Made by a program: the position numbers and the translations under genes. DNA of 64,000 nt, from NCBI GenBank assembly GCA_907163375.1, contig CAJQUW010002131.1, forward strand, positions 1 to 64,000, written 5' to 3'. The notes below the pieces were generated by a model. The model worked only from the letters and a program-made list of their open reading frames with translations. It ran no database searches and was not told the origin of the DNA. The stretch comes from Prostheceraeus crozeri. Taxonomy: Eukaryota; Platyhelminthes; Polycladida; Euryleptidae. Positions 36,781 through 48,082 of this stretch are shown piece after piece; within the stretch, counting starts at the first letter, position 1; each line of letters begins with the position of its first letter.

Positions 36781-37256
36781 ATTTTCATGTGTGATGTGCT
36801 GGGGTCAAATGACTTAGGATTAAGTTCACATTTCTCTCGACGCTCATTCGACACTTACTCATTAATTCTATGACAGGGAAAAGTTAAGTAGTACGTTTTG
36901 TACTGTCATTAATTACACGATAAAAGACTAAAAATGGTTAAAATACAGAAAATACATGAATTTTGAAGCTCTGGTGCTGGGGTTAAACGTGTATAAAAAC
37001 TAATCATATTTGCAAGGAAGTTTGTTTACATGTAATTGAACACTTTGGACCCAGGGAAAACTTTCTTCAAGGTAATTTCAAAAATATTCAAATATTTGAA
37101 TAAAATCAAAATTTGAAATTCAAAATTTGAATGTGCGGGGGTCAAATATCATTAAATTTTCGATTTGAAAATGTTATGGTTATATTGGCATAATTTGTCA
37201 AAAAAATATGATAGGGAAAATTAAAAATTCAAAAAAAAGTTTTTTACGGCCACCCC
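36781..37256 (-). repeat. Long terminal inverted repeat, right
   Basis: Reverse complement of 33191-33668 with a few differences; it ends CGGCCACCCC before the flanking TA. Confidence 0.9.
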
Positions 37257-39837
37257 TAGACTGCTCAGGTTCATTACTCTTTCTAGTACTCATTTTGGAC
37301 TTCATGAATAAGTGTGTACTTTCATGTGAGATACGTAAAGCGATTGTGATTCAGCAATGTATTGCAGTAGCTTGAGAACGATTACATGTTAGTACGATTT
37401 ACAGTGTACGATGCAGGCCGAAAGATCTCGCACTAGAAAGAAGTCCTTTACCTCTGTGAAGATAAAGGAAGCTTCTACGTGACATAAAGTATATTCAACT
37501 CCCTATGTTTAAGAGAAGGAATGAACCTTTTTATTTCATCCTGCCTGCTCTCACTACTGTAGAGCTTAATCAACTCCGATGTAGACGTTTATGCGAATGA
37601 GCGACCTGTAGATATCGATCTAGTAATGAGCTAAAAGCTCCGGGCAAACAGCCCGTCAATGTTGCAAATGGTCATAAACAAGAACTATGATATTGTGATT
37701 TAGAATAAACTGCTTGTAGTTGCTTTATCTATGCAGAAATAAAATATGCCGTTTTGACAATTATACGTACATGCACAATAACCTCTGTGTTTGTGCAACA
37801 ATTATTGTACTGAGTTTAGTCGCTCAAACAGCAACTTTTGTGATGAAATGTCCAAGTTTTAGTAGATGCTGCAGCGCACAGATATCTACTGATAGCAATT
37901 TCTGCAGAAAACGACTCTTTAAATTAGTAAGACTATAATAGAAACTGGAAGTTTGTTGATTCTCAATTTAGATGCAGAATAGGAGACACAGAACTCAAGA
38001 ACAATCAAATTGCTGAAGCAAACAATAATTGTAGGTTATTAATTACTTCAAAAAGTGATTTTATATTAAAAGAGGAACATGGCCTAGGAATAATAGTGAA
38101 TATCTACTTGTCCAAGAGCTGCTGACGCTCTCTTCCTAAATTCGCACAGGATCTTTTTCCTACTATTAATTCACTGATGTCTCCCAATATCAGTAAAACG
38201 ACAATTCTTACGTTGTAACCCCGGTAGTCTTGCAAGTTACGGAGAGTCAAACATCGTAAAATTCCATTTGTTTATGTAGATGCAGGTGCTTCCAAGTGTG
38301 ATACATTTGAATTAGATTGTTTTACTATTTTAGTTTACTAGAAGTGAAGTCTATTTCAAAATGATGGCACAAGCTGGAAGTTGGTAAGTGTGCAAAACGG
38401 AATTCCTAATACCTTACAAAAATAGGAAAAATGTCGTACGTCGCTCGCGGATTGCTGTGAATTCTATCAAAGTGTCTCGATTGCCGCGATTCCTTCAGAT
38501 TCGATGAATGGAAATCATTGCACACAAGTTTTCTCCATAATGTTGTCCCTTCCGATCATTATTAAAGGTCACTCATGCAATCACTCAAAATGATATTTGT
38601 CATTTTTATGATTTTGACTGCACTTTGAAGGCAGACATCTTTCAGAGTAGGCAGAAATGTGATACTCCCTACACCCGCTTGCTTGTCCGAAGCTATTAAA
38701 GATAATGGAAACTTCATGACAATTCATGACATTGCTGCAGATAAGCAAATAGATTGTCCTGATCCTAAAATGATATTCACAGAATTTATCATAGGTACAA
38801 CAAACACGCTTTATTCAATGAAGACGAGAATGCAGCAGAGAATTGGGAATTAAAATGCACAAATGTTATTTCTAATTCAGTTCGACTTCTCAATAGAAAT
38901 CCAACAAGTGTAGACGGCATCCAGATGCCAAGACTACGAAATAAAAAAAAGCTTTACTTAGTTTGTATGCTGCATTTCGGTCATTCTTGGTTATTGTTTC
39001 AGTTTCTGGCGAACCATTTCATTTTGTCTAATCAACGCTAATCGTGGTCTGATATCAATCGGCTGAACATCTATTCAAAAAAGCCTCAGTGTTCAGCATT
39101 TATTTAAGCTGACAGGTTTATCCATAAAAATCAGACGTTATTGGCAATAGAATGGACAATAGCTGTTTGTTGGTGGTATTTCAACTGCTCGGTCAGACAC
39201 CGATCCAGGTAAATGTTGGTAGATCTTAAGGAGAATCATATTACCGAAATCGAGTTGTATCTATAATACGAATAAATTTTGTAAGTATCATTTTGTGATC
39301 AGGAGAGTCTGTTTGTTTATCTGCAACGATAACATCCGTTGTCATTACGTTTTCATGATCTTTACCATGAAATAGGGCAAGCGAGCGGACACAAGGAATA
39401 TCACAATTCTACCTGCTCTCGAAGATGTTTGTCTTAAATGTGCAATCAAAATCATAAGAATGACAAATCTCATTTTGAGAGATTAAATGAATGTCAGATC
39501 ATTTCGACATTAAGTGCACTACATCCGGAATTTCGCGACAATTGACCCTCCGTAGCTTGCAATTTAGAAAGGAAACATCAGCAGCTCTCTGACTATACAA
39601 CGTGCACCGGCAAGGTATCGGAATCCAACCTTGAATCGATCACAAGAAAATTTAGGTGCATGTATCGCCAACATCCCTCAAGTATTGCGCATGACCACGG
39701 CAAACCAGGTTTATCAGTAGTCATAACCAATCTAGCAATTATGTATCATGCATATCGGATTTCTGAAGTTATTTGCACATTGTATTCACATGGTCATGAA
39801 ACAATTACCATCGTTCACAAAATAATAGATCGTTTAC
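37257..39837. other. No confident gene
   Basis: Intron 1, close to exon 1. The only point of interest is the small open frame at 37771-37938, listed separately. Confidence 0.4.
37771..37938 (+). CDS. Possible small secreted Cys-rich peptide or first exon
   Basis: A 55-codon frame starting MHNNLCVCATIIVLSLVAQT, which looks like a signal peptide, followed by a short Cys-bearing segment (KCPSFSRCC, NFCRK). A donor-like GTAAGA lies just before the stop, so this could be a first exon, but I cannot find a partner exon. It is on the opposite strand inside a cathepsin intron. A chance ORF is quite possible. Confidence 0.2.
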   Translation: MHNNLCVCATIIVLSLVAQTATFVMKCPSFSRCCSAQISTDSNFCRKRLFKLVRL

Positions 39838-39962
39838 CTCATTGCTTCTTCTTCAACCGAATATTTCTTCTTGAATTGTTCCTTGAACATTTTCCATTCC
39901 TCATTGAAAGCAGAACCAACTGACACAATGACCAGAAGACAAAGAATGTGCGTGATAAGCAT
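39838..39962 (-). CDS. Cathepsin L-like protease, exon 1 (signal peptide)
   Basis: From ATG (39960-39962) it encodes MLITHILCLLVIVSVGSA, a clear signal peptide, then the start of the I29 propeptide (FNEEWKMFKEQFKKKYS). It ends at a GTAAAC donor in phase 2, so the split codon AG|A gives the Arg of the ERFNIN motif. This ATG is the only one in the exon that gives a signal peptide. Confidence 0.93.
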
Positions 39963-40022
39963 TCTAGCGATATCGTTTCTTCTACAACTTGTAACTGTGT
40001 TTGTATTGAACAGGCCTCCACC

Positions 40023-40031
40023 ACTTTAAAT
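40023..40031 (-). promoter_or_regulatory. TATA box of the cathepsin gene
   Basis: TATTTAAAG on the minus strand, about 61 bases upstream of the ATG. This leaves room for a transcription start about 30 bases on and a short leader of roughly 30-40 bases. Confidence 0.5.
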
Positions 40032-40467
40032 ACACCATTTTAAATTCAAATCGAATATCTAGTGTTTTCAATTCAAGGTTGAAAACTGATGAGTGAGCAG
40101 TTGAACTGTATGGTTAAGGTTCAAGTATGGAACGCATTGATTTCAAGTATTGTTACTACCCAAACAGAAGTAGGAGTGTTTTGCTATTTCTCTGTTTTCC
40201 TCTGTGCTTCATGAGAAGAAATTGTCTTGTATTAATGACAAGAAGACAAGAAGAGACTATTAGGTCATCGACAGAAGCTGTCGCCAATGTTGTTGACGAT
40301 TTGATCATTCGTATTCACTGTTGTAGAATTGTGATTGAAAATGTATAAGTCAATGCCTTGGTCACGTTGCAATATTTTTGGGAGTTTTGGTAGCAACCTC
40401 ATGAACATGGAATCAAAGGCAACTTGACCGCCAATTTGCTTGTCTCCGACTTCGATTTTCTCATTCA

Positions 40468-41057
40468 GGCCGCTGTCACACGGAATAAGACGTCTTCCAT
40501 CTTCATTTGGGAATTCCCTTTAACAGGAAAGTTATTTTGGTAGAAGAGAGTACAACCTATCACACAGAAAAAGTCATCAGCCGCAAGTCATCTTCCATCG
40601 TCCGTCACGCTGTCACGCAGAAGAAGTCATAAGGCGTCGTCCGTCGGACATAAGGCTGATAAAGTTCATTTCCATCATCTATCAGGCTTCAGCCGTGAGG
40701 ATGTTCTAAAATTAGAACAACATGAAGTGACGTCCGAGGGAAGATATAGGAAGCTGTGATTTGCAAAGACGAGCAATGTATCAGAAAACTGCCATTTGTT
40801 CACCATGTTGGACGAGGACAAGGATGAGTAAGAGATGAGCTTAGACAGTAGTCATAGCAACGGTTAATAGTAAAAAATAGCGCTGACTGAATCGGAAATG
40901 GATTTCCCAATTGTAAGTGCGGTAGGCGGAAGACGGCAGATAAAAATCGTCTCATCACGCCTTATGGAAGACACCTTATGAAAATGTGCAAAGAGGCGAG
41001 TGACATTGAAGATGAAAGATGGACGACGGCTTATTCTGTGAGACAGCGGCCTTACTC
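40468..41057. mobile_element. MITE, PIF/Harbinger-like ends
   Basis: Left end AGGCCGCTGTCACACGGAAT (40468) and right end TTCTGTGAGACAGCGGCCTT (to 41052) are inverted repeats of about 24 bases. Starts of the type GGCCG.TGTCACACGG are common in Harbinger-like MITEs. The interior has repeated CGTC/GACG words (CGTCGTCCGTC, GGACGACGG) and no coding. The target duplication is not clear. Confidence 0.6.
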
Positions 41058-43299
41058 AAAGTGCATGTCGCAGTAATGGAGCGTCATATCTGTGACAGTC
41101 GAAATGCAGTTACATCATAGCACTCATCGTGTATTTGCAGCCAAATGTGAATGCTAAATCATGCCTGGCTTCGATGACATGCATAAAAGATTGTCGTGTA
41201 AGTTTCTTGCAAAATGATGTCAATCTTTGGCGCATCGTTATATGAACAAGTGCCTCACAAAATACCACGTACTGGACATTTTTGTTCACCACATTCTTCA
41301 ACGGTTAGACGTCAGAATTCGCTTTTTATCTGGAGTTGCATGATTGATAACGGTGAAATTTGGCTTCTTCATTATTGTTGTGTATCCTATTCAAGGTCAA
41401 ATGATGTGATTTCATGTGTAAGTTTCAACTGATTTACCGCTCGACTTTGTACATTTGATTTCTATTTCCTCTCAATAAACGCATTACTTTACTTACCTAC
41501 TTACTCGCCATCATGCAGACTTTCTGAGCTTGCATACGTACCTGCAGAGGATGAAACACGCATTAAAGTTAGCGTCGATACAGCTTTCAAACGAGAACTG
41601 CTTTTGAAATATTGATTCATGTAATGAGGGTTCTCGTAGAAAAGGAGCATCAAGTGGAAAATGTAAACTCTGCGCAATGTATTCTTTTATAGTTGTCGTG
41701 TGAGCACAGCAAATCATTTTCCTTGTTTGTTTGTCTGCTACACTTGCTTGTCTATGATTCTTTTTTCTTTGACTGTTTTCTCCATTCCTATTTTAAACCA
41801 ACATTCTTACCCAAAACGTTCTGTTGGTCAAATTAATGTTTCCAAGTTGTCAAATCTCAGCAGATGCAACCACCGCGACACATGCTTCGGTGTGTTTGGC
41901 CTCATCATTCCTGGCAAGGTTCGAAGCAGTGACGTTGGAGCTGGAAGAACGCAGGCACTGAGATGGATTGCATTCTGCACCTGGCAATTGATAAATTTAT
42001 CAAATCTCAACAGATAGTGAGTCAACTTATTTGTGATTATGGTTTATCAAATGTTCATTTTGTTAGCCTATGCCTGAAATTTAATGCCATTGCAAGCATT
42101 ATTTTGTTGCGGTTACTATCCTGTAATTATCATTAATTTCACATTATTTAACAGATCTGTCATTTTGCTAGATGTTTGTTAAATATAGTCTGCATCAACT
42201 GGCTTTCATGCGGACTGCCTTACTAATATTTTCTTCCAGGAATTTTTATGAGTTGTTAGCTTTTATTATATTTTTATTAGTAAGAAAAGGAAACACCAGG
42301 GAATTGACTTCTGTTTTCCCCCAAATTCATCACCTAGCGCGAAAGGGGTAAACCAAAAAGCTGTGCCTGGAGGTCTTAATCAAGAATTCGGCGAATTTTC
42401 TACTTAGCGAATGGAAGGAGTCAAATGTTTTTGAGTCGACAATAATATGCCCTCAGTAAGGAATTGTATGTAAAATATCACTTATGCTATATTACATCAT
42501 TCTCGTTTAGACCGTAGAAATGTGTTTAATATCTGCTTTGTCTTGATGAGAATCTTTTTAATGTACAGTCAACACGTGTTCCTTTAGATCGATCGGATCA
42601 CAGCAAGTAGTCCATTTGAGAGGCAGCTCACGAAAAAGTAGGTGGCAATCAAGTGATGGTCTAGTTATGTCATCGTTTCACACTCCAAGTTTTCACTTAT
42701 GCAAGTTATGCTGTGAAACATATTCTCCATATTGACGACATTGATTCATTTCTTCTGACAACAATAAGGCTTCCAGCAGAGACACTACCACGACGAAGTC
42801 GACGAGTTCGATATCTGGGGTTGATGAAGTCACTGTCTAGAAAGTGCCGAGAGCAGAGTTGGGAGAAGGTTTAAAAGTTCCTGACTTTCTTCCATTGCGC
42901 TGAACCCACGTTTTATTGGGATTCGTGTCTGTCAGTGGGAAAATATACAATGACACATCGGAGTCGAAGTTGGATGCAGCCAAACCTCTCGAACAGACTT
43001 AATCAGCGCAGGTTTTGCCCATGCTGATTCTATTAGAATGTGAGGGACGACAAATGAACTTTTATTTATTGATAATATGCATGTTTTGTTTGGTAATATA
43101 ATCCATCGTTTATTTCATTTCAACCTATTGCCAATTGCATCTACGACATGTTTTAAGATGATCCTCTCTGCTTGACTTCATTTCAACGGTCACAATTGTG
43201 ACAATTGTGACGAGATGTCTATTCATAGATCATAATTGCTACGACAAAAGATGTGCAATGATGAGGGTTTCATCCTGCCGATTGACAAAGACGCATGTA
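41057..43299. other. No confident gene
   Basis: Mostly featureless. TCAAATCTCA(G/A)CAGAT occurs twice (about 41847 and 41998), bounding a 150-base stretch. A possible promoter lies at 41684-41691. Confidence 0.35.
41542..41691 (-). promoter_or_regulatory. Possible TATA box with first exon and donor
   Basis: TATAAAAG (41684-41691, minus) is followed about 145 bases on by a strong donor context CTCTGCAG|GTACGT (exon end 41542). The stretch between is open and contains an ATG. This is the layout of a short first exon, but no second exon was found, so it may be chance. Confidence 0.2.
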
Positions 43300-43431
43300 G
43301 GCGGTTGTAGCTCAGCTGGTAGAGATGAGGTCTAGTCAATCTGGGTCGTAGGTTCGAATCCTTTCAGCCTCACATCTTTTGAGTGGTAATATGATCCATC
43401 GTTTATTTCATTTCAACATATTGTTAAATGC
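43091..43431. repeat. Direct repeat (about 48 bp) flanking a tRNA-like sequence
   Basis: TGGTAATATAATCCATCGTT with its continuation to 43139, and a close copy at 43384-43431, lie 293 bases apart. A tandem duplication or a very long target duplication could explain it. Confidence 0.7.
43300..43373 (+). tRNA. tRNA-like sequence, probably pseudo-tRNA or SINE head
   Basis: A good A box (TAGCTCAGCTGGT, 43308-43320) and a perfect B box (GGTTCGAATCC, 43351-43361) are spaced as in a tRNA. The acceptor strands (GGCGGTT against CAGCCTC) pair poorly and I cannot fold a convincing anticodon arm. It is likely a tRNA relic or the head of a SINE; no A-rich tail is seen. Confidence 0.45.
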
Positions 43432-43452
43432 TAATTCGTTAGATTAAATGCC

Positions 43453-43513
43453 AATTCTCCACTTTTGTAGTGATCAAATTAGCCAGTGGCATCAATTGCC
43501 ACGGCGAATGGTT
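43453..43513 (-). pseudogene. Cathepsin paralogue, exon 5 fragment
   Basis: Homologous to the start of exon 5 of the main gene: the acceptor (ATTCCAG) is kept, then PFAVAIDATG and FDHYKSG. A stop replaces the Lys after ATG (TAA at 43479-43481), and homology ends after about 60 bases, before the catalytic His and Asn. It pairs with the fragment at 47599-47720. Confidence 0.85.
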
Positions 43514-43639
43514 CTGGAATGATGAGAAAAAGAGCATAATTTCAGTTAGTAAATGAAGCTATCTACAGCACATTCTAACTAACACATACTCGTATATATT
43601 GTTTTATATTACAACATTTTTTTCAGATATAAAATGTAT

Positions 43640-46400
43640 AAGGAAATAAAAACTCACAAGGTTTTGAGCAATTGGTTAAAGTAATTAGTTGTCATACGAG
43701 AGATGTCACAAGGTTTTGCGCCAAGCGTGCCGATATCATTGTCAATGTCTTTTAACACGGTGAGAGTTCTGTTTTGACCTTGTCTGAGATGTTCGGACGA
43801 TCGGCGAATGAGCACGTCTTGAAAAGGAGTAGCGTTCGGGCTTCTGAGAGCGTGCGCAATTAGGCGAAGGCGTTGCTTTCTTACAGTTTTACTTAATGGT
43901 GGTAGTCGAGTCCGTCGAATAAGTTCAGCGCTTGAAATTGTTACTGTGCATTGGATTCCCAATGCGAAAGGCTGCAGTTGTCGATGTCTCGCGTCAAGAC
44001 GACTTTCTAATGTCTCCGTCAGCGGTAGAGCCTCGAGTCCATAAATGAATATTGATTCAACTACCGCCCGAAACACCCCTCACTTTCATGCTGTCGTAAA
44101 TCGCTGAGTCGAATGGTGCACGTAATTGATAAGCAGCCGCCGAGGCCAAATCACCTCTTTCCCTGACTAGATGTTAAGGGTCGCGGATTCTGACACCCAG
44201 GTTTTTAAAGTCTGTCACTTCCACTATGATCTCTCTTGTCGGAAGATAGAGTGACGGGGTGCTGTTGGTCCCTAAGTACACAACCTTTGTCTTTTTGGCA
44301 CTGATGTTCAGACCGATAGGATTTGCAACTTCATGTACCCGGTTTTGTACACGCTGGGCTGCTTCAGGTGATTTGCACAGGAGAGCAATATCATCTGCAT
44401 ATGCCAGAGCCACGAGTCGTTTACTTGCCTGTCCTGATCCTCGCCTCCGAGATATTTCTTACCCATCTTCCTCTGTCAGCGACGAGAAAAAGAAAAGGGG
44501 CCAAAGTATTACCTTGTAACACGCCAAACGAGGTTTTAAATGATGCTGTTGGTCCTTGTGAAGTAATCACAGATGCTGGACGTATTAGTATATAATTGCA
44601 TAATGGCCATGAAAATGAATCGGGTGTGTTGTACAACTTCAGAATGGATAACATTTTAACGTGGCAAATAGAGTCGAAAGCTTTCTTGAAGTCTACGAAG
44701 ACAATTGACACTGAAGATTTGCGGGTTCTACACGTGTCAACTATGCTTCGAAGAGTCATTAACTGTTGAATCGTAGAGCGCCCAGATCTAAGTCCGCTCT
44801 GAATGTGCATCAAATGTGGATTGACGATCGGAAGGACGCGGTTGAAAATAATCTTGTTGATAGATTTTGCTATTGAATCCGTCACAGAAATTGATCTTTG
44901 GTTGTCTAGAGATGATAAATATCCACTTTTGGGGGTGGAGATAATGCTTGATCGTCGCCATTCCTCGAGGGGCTGTGCATCCTCATTCCGAAGTGCACTG
45001 TATGTGTTGAGAATGTTGGTCAGATATTCGCGTAATTCATCGAGTTGCAAAACTCGGTTCGGGATACTGTCTGGCCGTGAAGCAGCGTCCGATCGCATAG
45101 TTTTAATTGCATTCAGAAACTCGACGTCTGAGATCGGACAGATGTTGAAATCTTCTTGTTGGATTTCTGATTCGAAGTAATGATGGATAAATTCGGTATT
45201 TGAGGGAGTAGCGTTCAGAATAGTACTGTAATTGTTTCGAATTGCTTCTTTCCTTTCCTTTATTGAGGCTGCTGACACGATAGTATTTACTCTCACTTTC
45301 CTTCCTGTCAAATGATTGATAGTTCTCCAAGGGTCGATGTGACAACAGTTATCCGTATGTCGTTTAATCTCTCTCAAACAGTTGTCTGCAAAAATTCCAT
45401 ACGGGTTTTCAAAACAGATTCAAAATTTTCCCGTACTGTTCTTGCCTCCGGTCTCTCAAAACCATGACGATCGTCATTTGATTGGCTCTTCTCTCGTTTG
45501 TTGAGGATTGAGCACTCTGCTTGGAGAGGTAGGAGGATATACACAAAGCATATGTAATCTCCTTTTGGATGCAGACAACACAATAAAGATCAATCCTATA
45601 TTGTTGGTGATGAAACGGATATCCAGCAAAGCCAATGTGGCCACCGGAGATAGTAAGAAACCGATTTCTCCGACACCATGAACTGCAGGTGCGCCCTTAA
45701 AAGTCCAACCACATCCATGATCAGGAGCAGTGTTAATGTCAGCTTCAGTCGTGCGCATGTGTTCTTGAATTACGACAATTTAGAAAGACTGACTAATGGC
45801 TAGTTCAGTTAGTTCATCTAGTCTCCATGTGGTAAGGTGTGTTCTTGCATTGAATGTGACGATGTTGCAATGAATCAGTGATTGAGAAGAGTCTTTGTAT
45901 CCTCTGTTCGGGGCACTGCGTGTGCTCGAGGCCTTGGGTTGGCAGCCCACAGGGGAGGCGTGGGTAGTTGCGTTTTGTCCTTTCTGCTCAGTCGATAGCA
46001 ATCTATTATACCACAGCTTACGCTTGGTTGTTCTCGCGATCGGATAATGATCACGTAAGCGAAGGAATTCCTCACATGTAAGTCAGCCGCATTGACGATA
46101 TTGCATGTGATGAATATGGGGAAGCAAAGTGGAGCTCCCCGCGAAGGTAGCAACACGGTCAACAACTCTGACTGCGTGGTTTTCGACACGTGTGTGCATC
46201 ATACATTGTGTATGAAACATGAAGCGAGAGAGGAATTGTACGATGGTCGGACGAACTGTAGGTCTTAGACAGAATAAAGCTGAGTCACTTGTAATTAGGT
46301 CAGGCCGATGGGAAGATTTGGTGATAAAATGGCGCCGGTTTTTCACAGCGAAGAGAAAACAGGATGACAATGTTTTTGATCACAAATTGTAATGCACAAC
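43640..46400 (-). mobile_element. Non-LTR retrotransposon, decayed
   Basis: Minus-strand element with an endonuclease-like segment, a reverse transcriptase and a C-terminal region, in that order. It is inserted between the two exon fragments of the cathepsin pseudogene, in the same orientation. The 3' boundary is set near 43640 by the end of coding; no poly(A) tail or target duplication was found. The 5' boundary near 46400 is approximate. Confidence 0.8.
43654..46001 (-). pseudogene. Endonuclease-reverse transcriptase of the LINE
   Basis: In transcription order: an AP-endonuclease-like start (FNARTHLTTWRLDELTELAI, VVIQEH, GVGEIGFLLSP; 46001-45474) with an in-frame TAA replacing one codon (about 45781). 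The reverse transcriptase follows (45377-44421): LEEWRRSSIISTPKSG, SGLRSGRSTIQQL, IVFVDFKKAFDSI and GVLQGNTLAPFLF. Then YADDIALL and LGVRIRDP (44413-44174), and a C-terminal block RRTRLPPLSKTVRKQRLRLIAHALR (44076-43654). The RT Asp residues (VDFKKAFD, YADD) are intact, but frameshifts near 44415 and 44100 break the protein. The C-terminal block resembles the AaRT-type endonuclease-RT elements of worms and other invertebrates. Confidence 0.85.
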
Positions 46401-47598
46401 GCAATTTTTGAACGCTTTAAGTGGTATCAATCGGTAGCAAATGTGACGGCGCAGATTTTTATGTAAACTTTGGCCCAAAAAATGCGATATGACAGGAGCA
46501 GTGGATGCAAACGATATGCGGTAAACTAGCACAACGAGACACAACCTTGTCTCTTGACGCTAACCGCCGAGCAGGTCAATTCACACAGGTGAATTGACAA
46601 AAAAACTACGGAATTAGTGGTATGCGTTGTTATCGGTTTTGCCATGACACTTTTGAACAACAGAATTTCTTAGTTGTTTGACAACAAATCAGGAGTTGTG
46701 CGTGTCCTAACTTTCGATTTTTAGAAGCTCCCGACATGCAGCTTTATTATGATATTTTCAGATACATGTAGGGTTATATAGATTTGTCTTATAAACCAGA
46801 TCATCCTCTGGATGGGCCTACGAATTTTCCTCTCCAGACCACACTTGAGCTTTGTAGCTTAATTCTCGTATTTTGCCGAGTTTTTTTTCGAAAGCGTGCA
46901 ACGAGAAAATATTGGAAAACACTGTGGGATGCTGCAATAACTAATATAATAATAGATTCAAAATGAATATGTGCACGAATGCTGACTATCTCTTATAGCC
47001 ATTTTATTTCAAATCATCTAAAGTATTTGGATATTATCGAATTGTCTTTTTGTCTCTATAATCACATTTGAAAGTATTTTTGTTTTGTTGAACATCATTT
47101 CATATACAAATTGGAAATGTCTTTTTTGATAGACAAAATTTTCATGTATTTTGTTTGAGCACTGCTCCTCGTACATATGGATCTTGACAATTTCTTCTCA
47201 TGCTCATAAGTAACTTAACAGCATATTTAACCATTTTGACATGATTAATGGAAATTAAGAATTTTTCACCAAAAATTAGCACAATTTTAAAATTATGAAG
47301 CACATCAGGCATTGAAGATTAAAAAGTATGGTTTGCCTTCCGATTTGCGGGACGATGATGAAAGAATTAAGGTTGAATAATAGGCTACCATCATTAGAAA
47401 GCTCTCACGACAAATGTATAGTCGTTTTTCTTGTCACTTTCAGCAATTGTTTAGGAGCTGCGAGGATGGACGGACCAAGTTGACCCTTCCTATGGAATCT
47501 CGGCATTGTTTGCATTCTAGTCCAGCAAGTTGAACACATAGACCTACTTCTGAGACCAGGAAAATTCAATTGAAAATTGCAGGAAATTATTCACTTAC
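46401..47598. other. No gene recognised
   Basis: AT-rich sequence. One neat hairpin (GTCAATTCAC, loop ACAG, GTGAATTGAC; 46575-46598). Confidence 0.4.
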
Positions 47599-47720
47599 CA
47601 TAAGTTGCAACTGCTCTTTTCATTGCTTCGTCATTGTCACGAGGAACGAGACGATAACCTCGCAATTTGATTGGCATCGTTTCGAATAAATTTGATCGTG
47701 TCGAATAAACACGATACTGC
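47599..47720 (-). pseudogene. Cathepsin paralogue, exon 4 fragment
   Basis: Homologous to exon 4 of the main gene with both splice sites preserved (acceptor TATTGCAG, donor GTAAGT). It reads CLFDT and then, in another frame, RGYRLVPRDNDEAMKRAVATYG. It is 122 bases instead of 112: a partial repeat of a TTTATTCGAxACGAT word adds ten bases and shifts the frame. No exons 1-3 were found upstream, so this is a dead partial duplicate. Confidence 0.85.
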
Positions 47721-48082
47721 CTGCAATATGAATATACATAGGGGTATTACAATTAATCTGTCATGATCAAATATGTCGAAATAGCCACGTTTGGACTAAC
47801 CCTTCGTGATTTTTCTCTAACTAAAATAATGGTTGAGATAGCAAAAAATTATTTTCTTCTTTTCATTACTTTTATTTCACATTTTTGCTTCGTATATTTT
47901 TAATTGAAAACCGAATAATGGAGTGGACGACCGCAAAAGCTGTCTTGATATGCATCAAAGGCACATCTGTTCGAAAACTTCCTTGATCAAGAGAGATAAT
48001 CCGAGCACAGTTTAGCAAAAATATTCATGCACGCACATAGTGATATAGTTAATATCAGCGATTAATATTCAACTTTCATCTG

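Larger units (their letters stand above)
33191..37256 (+). mobile_element. Long-inverted-repeat DNA transposon, superfamily unclear
   Basis: A 4.07-kb element with about 477-bp inverted repeats beginning GGGGTGGCCGTAAAAAA, flanked by TA at both ends (33189-33190 and 37257-37258), which is the likely target duplication. It holds one transposase-type gene in two exons (34163-35261 and 35634-36709). The repeats are nearly identical, so the insertion is fairly recent, yet the gene has two in-frame stops. It lies in intron 1 of the cathepsin gene, in opposite orientation. It does not match hAT, piggyBac, Harbinger, mariner or P by motif. Confidence 0.85.
11233..39962 (-). other. Cathepsin L-like protease gene (whole gene, 5 exons)
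   Basis: A papain-family (C1A) cysteine protease gene. The exons are 39838-39962, 30057-30309, 26391-26609, 22625-22736 and 11233-11486. Phases are 2, 0, 0, 1 and every junction is GT-AG, giving one 320-residue preproenzyme. Residues 1-18 are the signal peptide, about 20-85 the I29 inhibitor domain with a complete ERFNIN pattern, and about 113-320 the peptidase. The catalytic residues are present: Gln126, Cys132, His268 and Asn288. By family knowledge it should be secreted or lysosomal and self-activating at low pH. Oddities: the GxNxFxD propeptide motif is degenerate (GIMPHSD), the Trp after the catalytic Cys is Tyr (CGSCYTF), and the usual DWR at the mature start reads DLR. Introns 1, 2 and 4 carry large transposons. 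A decayed paralogue lies upstream at 43.4-47.7 kb. Confidence 0.9.
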
